A stretch of DNA of 64,000 nt. It comes from Escarpia spicata. Lineage: Eukaryota; Annelida; Polychaeta; Sabellida; Siboglinidae. The DNA is taken from NCBI GenBank assembly GCA_963995525.1, contig OZ023210.1:7900906-7964905 (forward strand). The letters run 5' to 3'. Positions 1 to 12,500 of the stretch are shown here, in pieces. The position numbers were made by a program, and so were the translations under genes. The notes under the pieces are model-generated. The model saw nothing but the letters and a program-made list of their open reading frames with translations. It did no database searches and was not told where the DNA came from. Each line of letters begins with the position of its first letter. Position 1 is the first letter of the stretch.

Positions 1-456
1 GACAGTTCAATATAAGCTGCTCCGTTGGTTGCCAATAGCAGTGCTCAATTATGTGCAATCGCAATATGTTTGGTAGAATATTGACATATTTCTTACTTTA
101 GAAATATGGAAACATTTACAGTTGTGTCTTATGATCACTGTTTCCTTTGTTGTAAGACTGACACTTGTCTTCTTTCTCTGAAGATATGGTGATTGTTCTG
201 TTCCCTTACTGTGTGCCTAGATCGGATATAGTTCACTGGAACGATGTTTGTGTTTTATTTACTTTTAAAATGATTGTGCTGACATTAGTATTATTGTTTG
301 TGTTGGCAGATGACTCGCCTCTGCCGTCTCTTTGTTCGTATCGAAGTGAAAATGTAACGCCAAACTTGGCAAACGAACCTCAATACACGGATTTGATTCC
401 ACATTAGTACAGTTGACATTTGAGAAGTTTGGTGCACTAGAACATATAGAAACCAC

Positions 457-580
457 CAAGGTAACCCACCAATTGGTTGGCATTCTGTGGGAACTGGGAG
501 AAGTTAGCAATGCCTCTCGCACAGTGCACCAAGACATCCTCCGACATCGGAAAGTCCTCGACTAGTCGACACAGCGCCAT
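457..580 (-). CDS. FYVE/ARM gene, most 3' exon in the window
   Basis: Forty-one codons plus one base encode an ARM-like segment ([14 protein letters not shown]...[15 protein letters not shown]). Acceptor CCTGCAG, donor TTG|GTGGTT. It joins the previous exon in phase 0. The next exon is not seen in the last 456 bases and should lie off the left edge. Confidence 0.6.
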
Positions 581-3500
581 CTGCAGGTCACTGAAGGAAC
601 CCTGTGAACAACGAAAATGCCAAGTTCACATCCGTGCCATAATTCATCCATCATAACTACATACATAATTTTACATTCAAAGATTGCGCAGGTTCACAAA
701 TAAAGTGGAAATTAATTTTTGTTGTGTCTGAAATATTGAATGTAAAACATCCGACTGTTTTTACTGTAAAATCATGTGATATGTAGTATAAATCATGTTA
801 ACAGAAAATGGATACAACTCTTAACCTTTGTGGAGATTCAACTAAATAAAGGTGTTTATTTTCTTCTGAAGGGTTGTAGAATATTCCCTGAAGGTTTGGC
901 ATCCGAAAAGCAAACCATCTGGGAGGAAAACGTTAGCATACTAACACACACATGTACGCTAATTCGATTTAGTTAGATTCTGTCACCCCAACAACTCAAA
1001 TGTATGTTAATGAGCCACCGTTAAGGACACAAGGTCCTCATGAAAATATTAATTTTAATTAACAGTCACCATCTTAAAAATGGTGTGTATCAGCTTGACC
1101 AAATTTGCAGTGTATTAAGTCTATATGAAAAGAAGATCAGACATTAAATATGACCAATCTACATAAGGGTAACCATGGTAACCAGATAATTGAAGAAGTT
1201 TTGTGAAATGTCCCATGGAAATTTTTATTCATACAGTTCAATTTTTAATTAGTTTGGGTGAATAAGAGTTATATTTTAGGAATAAATATGATTTTAAATA
1301 TTTCTTTAAATGTTAAAAACATTACATTTTTCATGGGATGTTCCAAAAAACTTACTCTTATGCAAATCGATTATCATACCACATTTGCCTATCTTTTAAC
1401 ATAGAGATAACACACTGGAAATTTGCTCAAGTTAGGACAAAGAGTTTTTACAATAGAACAGTGAATTAAAATATGACATTTCATGAAGAGTGTGACGCCT
1501 AGAAAACATTTGGGGATCAAGATGTTAAAACACGTTTATACCGTCATTTTACAAAAACGTTTAGACTTGGTACCACAGAAACAACATGAATTTCACTCAA
1601 TTAGCTCTGCGAAGCAAGGCAGAAATCTGTATAAAAATGTTAGTACAAAAGAATAGATTGGTGAGAATAAAGCGACTGGCCTCCAAGAGGTGCGTGGATG
1701 CGAGGTTTGCGACGAGACAAGCGGCGTTACACAGGATCTGTTTATTGCACGGTCGACTGCCGAGTATCCTCGTAAGACAGTTGCCGTTGAAGATATCCTC
1801 CTGCAACAAACCCTCACTCGAATGACAAAGAGTACAGTAGAATCTCGTTTCATGGCCACCTTGGTAATACAGCCACCTTGCAATTAATGTCACTCTTGGA
1901 CAGTCCCAAAATATTTCCATAACAGTAATGTATTTATATATTGATACAGTAGATTTTGACTATTGAAAATGCGTGTCCTTTGAAGCGTCGAGGTCGAACT
2001 GGCTCTTTCTACCTTCATCTACTTCCTCAGACCACTCGTTTTCATCTACCAATAAGGGATCATCTCAGAACATCGATGTCTGATATCAGATCAAATTACT
2101 TTCCTTTGGGGAGGGGGTTGGTGGCAGTTTCGTCTGGTGCTGGCAATTGATATTTTATGCTTTGGACCGATACTGTAAATTTATTGATATCGTGATATCA
2201 CTGTTAACAAACTTTCATCTAAGAGATGCGGGTGGGTGGTCGAGGCAAGATGAAAGTAATTTAATCTGACATCAAATTTATGAAATGTTCCCTTAGCAAT
2301 GATCGTTACATCTGTGTTCTGTTGAATTCTTGCAATCTACCTTGTAACGCCTTGTATTTTGTGTGTTTACCTGTATTATCCTGTGTCTGTGATAATCGCT
2401 CCCAGAAGACAGATGTGCCAGTGTCTTCAACGCAAGTTCTTGAACCTGAGAGAGAGTGAGAGAGCTCACTAGTCAGCACCACACTCGGTTGTTAAGAATA
2501 TTTTCACCCAATTTTCAGGGCATTATTTATATGTTTAGCATGATGTGTATAATTTGTTGTAGTCCGATATGTTTATTTCCATAATACAGGAGCAGTTTCT
2601 GTAATGCATCTGAGGTAAATTTCTGGAATGATTATGGAAAATCCGTAACGGTAGGCAGCCCTAATGTGTCAACAAGCTCAAAATGATTCATGTAAACAGT
2701 TATTTTTCAACTATTTTGGACATAGACAAACACAGTCATGCATAAACCGCAAGAAATAAGTGGCAGAGAATGCACTTATGGCAGAATATCACGTTTTGGT
2801 ACAGTACGTCTTGAATGTATTATTAGCTCAAATAGAATTGCTTTAATGAGTGCGTGACCATGACACTCACGTGAGTGTGTGACCATGACAGCCACCTGAG
2901 TGCGTGACCATGACAGCCACCGGAGTGCGTGACCATGACATCCACCTGAGTGCGTGACCATGACATCCACTTGAGTGCGTGACCATGACATCCACCTGAG
3001 TGCGTGTCCATGACACCCACCTGAGTTCGTGACTATGACACCCACCTGAGTGCGTGTCCATGACACCCACCTGAGTGCGAGACCATGACAGCTACTTGAG
3101 TCCTTGACCATGACACCCACTTGAGTGCGTGATCATGACACCCACATGAGAGTGTGACCATGACACTCGTGAGTTCGTGACAATGACACCCACCTGAGTG
3201 TGTGACCATGACACCCACCTGAATGCGTGACCATGACACCCACCTGAGTGCGTGACCATGACACCCACCTGAATGCGTGACCATGACACCCACCTGAGTG
3301 CGTGACCATGACATCCACCTGAGTGTGTGACCATGACACCCACCTGAATGCGTGACCATGACACCCACCTGAGTGTGTGACCATGACACCCACCTGAGTG
3401 TGTGACCATGACACCCACCTGAGTGCGTGACCATGACACCCACCTGTTCTTCGCGACTGCTGATCAGCACCATGATCCTAGTGAGCGTGTGCCTCTCAGT

Positions 3501-6500
3501 GTTGTCAACAATCATGTCATGAGTGTCAAGTGACTCGACAATGACACTGACGCAGTGGAGGGCGAGTAGAGCCAGTGTCATATTGACAGAGCTACACAGG
3601 TGAAGAAGGGGCTCCAGGGCTCCAGCCCTCAGCACTACAACATGAGGTACGCAGTTCTCAGGTAGTCCAGGAACAATAAGGTTTTAGGGATCATCTCAGA
3701 ACGTTGTCTGATATCAGATGAAATTACTTTCATTTGGTGCGGGGGTAGGGGGTAAGGGGGTCATAGTCAGTTTCATCTGGCACCAGACATGAGAACTGAT
3801 TTATTTTAACACTTAAACCAACTTTTTGCACTATGAACATTATGGATATGACGCTATATAAAAGCATTATTATTATCGCTATTTTATACTTCAGATTGCT
3901 ACCTGTTAACATATTGACATCATCATAACAATGTTCACAAACCTTCATCTGTGGGAGGGCGAGGGGGGCTGTGGCCAGACAAGTTTATTTTAAGTGTTTT
4001 CGTTAGCAATAAGTTAGACTTTTTTGGATTGAACTGACAGGAGTCCACTTTTAACATATCCAAAACTAATTTAGTACTGTACTCAATTTTGCTGAAATAC
4101 CCCCCTGGTTAGCACGCAATAAAAACTATGGTTACACATCACCAAATCTTGCAAAAAACATAAGAGTACCAAATGGAAATACAAGTGTGCTTGATTGTTT
4201 ACAAAATACAAATTCCATCACCATGTTCTTAGCTGGGGTAGAAGACCATTATGACAATGGTAAAAAGGTAATTCCCAATGTTGTAATACCATTTACTCGT
4301 ATATGTAACAAATCGTTTAGTAGTGGTGTATTTCCCAGTAAAGTGAAAATTGTCAAAGTAATTCCTATATTTAAGGCAGAGGAAAAGAATGTTTTTACTA
4401 ACTATAAACCAGTATCTCTACTTCCGCAATTTTCAAAAAATTTTGACAAATTATTTAAATCTAGGCTAGATAAATTTATAGAAAAGTATGACATTTAAAA
4501 TAGCAGTCAATATGGGTTTAGGACAAATATGTCAACTTAAATGTCTCTGTTAGAACCAACTTAAAATATTACTGCTGTCTTAGACCAAAAGAAATGCACA
4601 ATTGGTGTATTTAGTGATTTAAAAAAGCATTTGATACAATTGATCATAATTTATTACTCAGAAAATCAGAGGCCTATGGTATCAGAGGGGTGGCCAGCGA
4701 GTGGCTGAAAAGTGACTTGCATAACAGACTGTCAGTATGACTGCAATTCAGATTTATTACAGGTGTTATGTGGAGTACCACAAGGCTCCATTCTGGGTCC
4801 AAAATTATTTATACTACCAGGTATACATAAATTATATTTGTAATTGTTCAGATATACTAAAATTCATTCATTTCGTGGATGATACAAATATATTTTGTTC
4901 TGGGAATGTTCCAGCCCAACTAAGCAAAACTGTCAACAACAAACTACAAAAGCTACATATCTGGTTTTCAGTTAATAGATTATCCTTAAAATTTGCCAAG
5001 ACAAACTACATGTTGTTTACCAACTATAGTAAGACAACAAATATTGATATAAAAATCGATAATACAACTATTGTTAGAGGATATGTTACTAAGTTTTTAG
5101 GGGTCTTAATAGACGATAAGCTTAACTGGAAAGATCTTATAAATATGGTTAAGTCTAAACTAAAAAAAATATTGCCATTATATACAGGGCAAAATATTTA
5201 TTAGATAAAAAGTAGCTTTTTTTACTATATTGTTAATTATTTCTCCTGTATTTATCGTACTGCTGCGAAGTTTGGGGAAATGCATATAAAACATATATTA
5301 ATGGTGTTTATAGATTACAAAAAAGTTGTACGAATAATTATGCAATAAGAATACATTAAGTCATACTAATACATTATTTCATGATCTAGGCATTCTTAAA
5401 CTTTATGACTTAATAAAATTAAACATTTCTATCGTAATGTTTAAAGCTAACAATAATTTGTTGCCTGATAACTTCAATTTTGTTCAATGCCAAATATACT
5501 ACACCCTATGTAACGCACCAATGAAATAAAGTAAAACATGTTTATGCAAGCACCAACACAAGTCATGAATAGTGATGAAAGAAGGCCAAATGAATGACGT
5601 TTATTAAGAGATTAAGTTAGAGAGAGAAATGTGGGCTCTACATCCCAAGGCCAGGCCTGTGACTGAGCCCATACTAACATGTTTATGCCCGAACCACGTT
5701 AAAGGCTAAGTGTATATCTGTGTGTGGTGTTAAATTATGGAATTGTTTAGATGAGCACATAAAAAGATCACTTACTATAAGAAATCTCAACAAACGATAT
5801 AAAAATTAATTCATTGAAAATATAAATTATTTAATTAATTTGGTTATTGTTAAGGTGCAGAAAGTATTTAGAAGCACGAATGTAGAAGTCTCACATTAGC
5901 AATAGCATATTCTCTATGTTACTAACACTGTGTTTAAGATTATGACCATGTTATATTGGTGTTGGGGAAGGTGCATAATAAGCAATGAACTTCTAATTTC
6001 CCGCTTTCCATTTTGAACTGTGTCAACTGTAATATGTATATATATGTTGTACGTTGTATTCTCAATTAGAAATAAAGAATTGAACTGAATCACCAATGCC
6101 ATGAACAATCAGAAAGAACTTGGCATATTAAAGCTAGTAACTTACTTTTTCTGGTAAGACCCAGACACGTGAAGGGTCTTGCAAAGTGTCCCAGTCTCAC
6201 TAAAATAATTCAACGCAAGTGTAAATGGTACATTTCAGATAATACGCATGCCTTCATATTGTCTAGACTAACCTTCTGTCTTCATGTTGACTGAATTGCA
6301 AAACAGTATGAGCCCATTGATGCCGTCTACCAGCAACTGTGTACATTTCTCGTCAGTCTCGGACAGAATTCTAAAAACAACAAACGCGACATACACATAA
6401 ATTTTTTATTGCATAAATAAAAATTGTAAGTCATTTAACTCTGCACATTAGTTGCACAGGAAGGTATATGTGACAGGCCACAATGGCTTGCACCATTTTT

Positions 6501-9500
6501 GTTATCAAAATGCGACATGTCCATGTATTTTTTGTCAAAACGCAATATATCCAAACAGTGACCGCTGCCACCACGCGTAGGGGGAAGAGGAGCCATGCAG
6601 TGTTCATTAACTGAATTGGATATATCGCATTTTGGTAAAAACGGTGGATAGCACTTATCGCATTTTAAAAACAAACGCTCTTTTCAGACCTGCCTACCCC
6701 AAAAACGTCCTGTCAGTAATCCGTCTTCCCATTTACACTTATTTTCAGGAATATAGGCCTGCTGTCAGTAATAGTTCAGAACCGTGTCAGATATTACCTG
6801 GAAAAGAACACCACTGTCAGTAATACTTTAATACTGTGACTATGATGATAGTTGCACCCAAAACACAATTGTCTCTAATAAACTGAGGTGTTTTGAAGCG
6901 TCCAGTTAACAAGGCAAGGTAGACGTTCATAACCAGCATTGGTGGAAATCAAACGTGAAGAAGCGTAACTCTAATATAAATGCGTCTATACACTATTGGC
7001 ATAGCTAACTTACAATGACTAGAACTGTTTTATTGTTTTCAAGTCAAACTTTAAGCAACTGAAAGAACCTCAATAATTTTGTGTTTAATACTAACAATTG
7101 TAATTCTGATCTTATGTAACTTTCAAAAACAGCATGCTGACTCAAGCAAAAATTCCACATTACAGCCAGATTATGTAATAAACAGCAAATAACAAATATC
7201 ACTCAGAGATTTACATTGTAAACTTTACTAGAGAGAGAAACACACGATCACCAGAGTGCACAATGCATGGACCATGGTAGTCTCCAAATTCTAAGTTCAG
7301 AATCAACAGGTGCAAGTTGAGTGCATGTCGAACTTTACACTGTACACTATTGCAACTAGGGCACTTGTGTAGTTCCTTCATTCAACATCATCCCAGGCAT
7401 ATTTATATTACGAAAATATTGTGTCTTAGCGCACTTTTGAAGCCCAAATAGCAACCCGGTTTGCGCTAGTCTGCACCGCTGCAGTCGTGCGTTACCGAAT
7501 CGCGCTCGTAAAAAGGGCGATATAGAGGCGTATGTTGGTACAAACTGGGGCGCTATTTACGCATCAAAAGTGCTCTAAGACGCAATATTCTTAAAAGTAA
7601 ATATGCCAGGGATAATGTTGAATAACAGAACTAAAGCACTGAGCCTGAGGTTTCAAAGTTAGGCAAAACTCAAGTTATAATGGCGAAATCGAGGTAGGTC
7701 CAGATTCTACACAAATGGCGCGACTAGTTGTGTCCACTGTCCACGCAAGACATATCTGGTTAGAGTGCCATCAGTATGCTGTTATAAACTTTTCTTTTTG
7801 GTTGGTGGTGGTGCCATTTCAATCTCCGCCATCATTTCGTGTGACTTCTTTTTGTTTAAGCGCGGAAATGTGAATTTAACGTAACGCTGTTTCCTATTGG
7901 TCAGATTACGACCAGAAGCAGCGAATGAAAAACAAGCTGCATATATATGCTGCCACCTGTTGAATATAGTGGAAGCTAAATTTGAGGAGCACCGAAGTGA
8001 TTGACGATTATTGTGATAAAGAAAGAATCCGTAATATTTTCATCCCTCGCTGTAATACCGTAATTTGAGGTGTATTTCCGGAATGATTCCGGACAATCCG
8101 GAATGGTAGGCAGGTCTGCTCTTTTGTGCACATCATTTTATGGGGATTTGTTGAAAAAGCTGAAAGGGAAAGTCCTGAGTGTGTGTTCCACTGGCATGCG
8201 TATATGGTCTGGAGACAGAGGTGCTGACAGAACAACAACAGAAGCTGCAAGTTTGTGAGAACAACTGGGTTAGAATAACAAGAACAAAGAGGGTAGACAG
8301 AAGAAGGACGAATGACCTGAGGAAAGAGATTGGGAATGCAATGTAGTGTAACAGGAGGATTATTGAGAAGCCAGATGAGATGGACTGGCCACATGGCAAG
8401 AATGGATGCTGGAAAAATAGCGAAGAGAGCAGAGGCTGAACAACATAAAGGACATTGGAAAAGGGGAAGGCCACAGCTGAGATGGGAGGACTGCATGAGG
8501 CGGGACATGAGAAGATCAGTGGAGGATGCAAAATGGAGAGAGGGAGCGATGGACAGAAAACTATGGAAGGAAACGACACAGAGAATGGTTCAGCTTTACT
8601 GTGCCTGACCCTCACCCCTGAACAGCAGGGAACAAGGAGGAGACACAGAGAGTGGTTCAGCAATAATGTACCTGACCCTCACCCCTGAACAGCAGGGAAC
8701 AAGGAGGAGACACAGAGAGTGGTTCAGCAATACTGTACCTGACCCTCACCCCTGAACAGCAGGGAACAAGGAGGAGACACAGAGAGTGGTTCAGCTATAC
8801 TGTACCTGACTCTCACCCCTGTACAGCAGGGAACAAGGAGGAGACACAGAGAGTGGTTCAGCTATACTGTACCTGACCCTCACTCCCATACAGCAGGGAA
8901 CAAGGAGGAGACACAGAGAGCGGTTCAGCTATACTGTACCTGACTCTCACCCCTGTACAGCAGGGAACAAGGAGGAGACACAGAGAGTGGTTCAGCTATA
9001 CTGTACCTGACCCTCACCCCAGTACACCAGGGAACAAGGAGACAGAGAGAGTGGTTCAGCTATACTGAACCTGACCCTCACCCCTGTACAGCAGGGAACA
9101 AGGTGGAGACAGAGAGAGTGGTTCAGCTATACTGAACCTGACCCTCACCCCTGTACAGCAGGGAACAAGGAGGAGACAGATAGAGTGGTTCAGCTATACT
9201 GTACCTGACCCTCACCCCTGTACAGCAGGGAACAAGGATGAGACACAGAGAGTGGTTCAGCTATACTGTACCTGACCCTCACCCCTGTACAGCAGGGAAC
9301 AAGGAGGAGACACAGAGAGTGGTTCAGCTATACTGTACCTGACCCTCACCCCTGTACAGCAGGGAACAAGGAGGAGACACAGAGATTGGTTCAGCTATAC
9401 TGTACCTGACCCTCACCCCAGTACACCAGGGAACAAGGAGGAGACAGAGAGAGTGGTTCAGCTATACTGAACCTGACCCTCACCCCTGTACAGCAGGGAA

Positions 9501-12500
9501 CAAGGAGGAGACAGAGAGAGTGGTTCAGCTATACTGAACCTGACCCTCACCCCTGTACAGCAGGGAACAAGGAGGAGACAGATAGAGTGGTTCAGCTATA
9601 CTGTACCTGACCCTCACCCCTGTACACCAGGGAACAAGGAGGAGACAGAGAGAGTGGTTCAGCTATACTGCACCTGACTCCTCACCCCTGTACACCAGGG
9701 AACAAGGAGGAGACAGAGAGAGTGGTTCAGCTATACTGAACCTGACCCTCACCCCTGTACAGCAGGGAACAAGGTGGAGACAGAGAGAGTGGTTCAGCTA
9801 TACTGAACCTGACCCTCACCCCTGTACAGCAGGGAACAAGGAGGAGACAGATAGAGTGGTTCAGCTATACTGTACCTGACCCTCACCCCTGTACAGCAGG
9901 GAACAAGGATGAGACACAGAGAGTGGTTCAGCTATACTGTACCTGACCCTCACCCCTGTACAGCAGGGAACAAGGAGGAGACACAGAGAGTGGTTCAGCT
10001 ATACTGTACCTGACCCTCACCCCTGTACAGCAGGGAACAAGGAGGAGACACAGAGATTGGTTCAGCTATACTGTACCTGACCCTCACCCCAGTACACCAG
10101 GGAACAAGGAGGAGACAGAGAGAGTGGTTCAGCTATACTGAACCTGACCCTCACCCCTGTACAGCAGGGAACAAGGAGGAGACAGAGAGAGTGGTTCAGC
10201 TATACTGAACCTGACCCTCACCCCTGTACAGCAGGGAACAAGGAGGAGACAGATAGAGTGGTTCAGCTATACTGTACCTGACCCTCACCCCTGTACACCA
10301 GGGAACAAGGAGGAGACAGAGAGAGTGGTTCAGCTATACTGCACCTGACTCCTCACCCCTGTACACCAGGGAACAAGGAGGAGACAGAGAGAGTGGTTCA
10401 GCTATACTGAACCTGACCCTCACCCCTGTACAGCAGGGAACAAGGAGGAGACAGATAGAGTGGTTCAGCTATACTGTACCTGACCCTCACCCCTGTACAG
10501 CAGGGAACAAGGAGGAGACACAGAGAGTGGTTCAGCTATACTGAACCTGACCCTCACCCCTGTACAGCAGGGAACAAGGAGGAGACAGATAGAGTGGTTC
10601 AGCTATACTGTACCTGACCCTCACCCCTGTACACCAGGGAACAAGGAGGAGACAGAGAGAGTGGTTCAGCTATACTGCACCTGACCCTCACCCCTGTACA
10701 CCAGGGAACAAGGAGGAGACAGAGAGAGTGGTTCAGCTATACTGAACCTGACCCTCACCCCTGTACAGCAGGGAACAAGGAGGAGACAGAGAGAGTGGTT
10801 CAGCTATACTGTACCTGACCCTCACCCCTGTACACCAGGGAACAAGGATGAGACACAGAGAGTGGTTCAGCTATACTGCACCTGACCCTCACCCCTGTAC
10901 ACCAGGGAACAAGGAGGAGACAGAGAGAGTGGTTCAGCTATACTGAACCTGACCCTCACCCCTGTACAGCAGGGAACAAGGAGGAGACAGAGAGAGTGGT
11001 TCAGCTATACTGTACCTGACCCTCACCCCTGTACACCAGGGAACAAGGAGGAGACACAGAGAGTGGTTCAGCTATACTGCACCTGACCCTCACCCCTGTA
11101 CAGCAGGGAACAAGGAGGAGACAGAGAGAGTGGTTCAGCTATACTGTACCTGACCCTCACCCCTGTACACCAGGGAACAAGGAGGAGACACAGAGAGTGG
11201 TTCAGCTATACTGCACCTGACCCTCACCCCTGTACACCAGGGAACAAGGAGGAGACACAGAGAGTGGTTCAGCTATACTGTACCTGACCCTCACCCCTGT
11301 ACACCAGGGAACAAGGATGAGACACAGAGAGTGGTTCAGCTTTACTGCACCTGACCCTCACTCCTGTACAGAACAAGGAGGAGACACAGAGAGTGGTTCA
11401 GCTTTACTGCACCTGACCCTCACACCTGTACAGAACAAGGAGGTGAGCAACAAAGCAACAAAGTTGCATTTTTGTACAAATTAGACATCATGGTGAAATG
11501 GCATTCATCGCGTTTTGTTGTGAAACCCTTCAGGTATCTCCTGTTTAATGGAAGCACTTCATACAGCCCGATATAATATAAGCTAAGTCTGCTTGTGCAT
11601 GTGAATGTGCGTGTTACCTGCAGATGGCAGCGATGGCCCCGGAGTCAGCGAGGAACTGATGTAGACTGGAGTGTACCACGAGGCCAAGGAGTGCTCTCAC
11701 CACCAAACACTGGACACAAACAACATCATATATAACAAATGAAAAACATAACAAAAACCATACATTTATATGAAAAACAATTGGTCTCATTTTGCATAAT
11801 ATGAAAACAAAATTACTAAGGCATCGACTAAAAAAATAATTTTTTAACTAAACAAAATTTATACATTTTAATTCAAGTCACTCATCCTAAATTAAAATTT
11901 GAATTACACAGACCTATTTTGTAATATAAAACAGCCCACATGTGCTCAAAGTCAGCATCCTCTGAGCAGAAAATAATGTTTTTTTTAGAAACTGCATTGA
12001 TGTTCGACACTAAACTGCACAGCTGCTAAGCTAGCCGCTCCCACATTTAAATCAATGCCACTTGGCTTCAAACACCAACATTTGAGATGACTCTTAAAAT
12101 GCATGTGCAATTGAATAAATTATTCTTCCGGGTACCTCATGTACGCATGTAACAAAGAAGTGAAATGAAGTTTTATATATTGAACCAGCTATACTTACAA
12201 ATTAGGTATTTTGACAAAATGGCGTTGATCACCAACAAATACAACAATACATTACTGACTAATTAAGTATTTAATGATTAGGTATTTTTGAAGAAAAGAG
12301 GCTGATGTTAGGAATATATTATTACTTTCTTTAACTTCTTTTTTATTAATGGCCTGACATGATTTGGACATGAGGAATTTTGTCTTATGTATTCTAGGTG
12401 GTGTCACATGTGTAAAGTTGTACTGTATAATAATAAAGTCTGTATTATACAATATTATACAATATTATAGATGTTTTTTACACGTAACAGGGCAAGTAAT

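Noticed and set aside
1586..1920. Overlapping open frames on both strands near 1.7 kb
   Set aside because: No domain, no splice logic tying them to the FYVE/ARM gene, short length.
2776..3445. [10 protein letters not shown] repeat protein on the minus strand
   Set aside because: 25-bp minisatellite with no stop in any minus frame; only the part upstream of 3444 is a real exon. Kept as a hypothesis only if distal donors are used.
8008..8663. Two overlapping minus-strand open frames of 166-176 codons
   Set aside because: Antisense shadow of the LINE C-terminal fragment.
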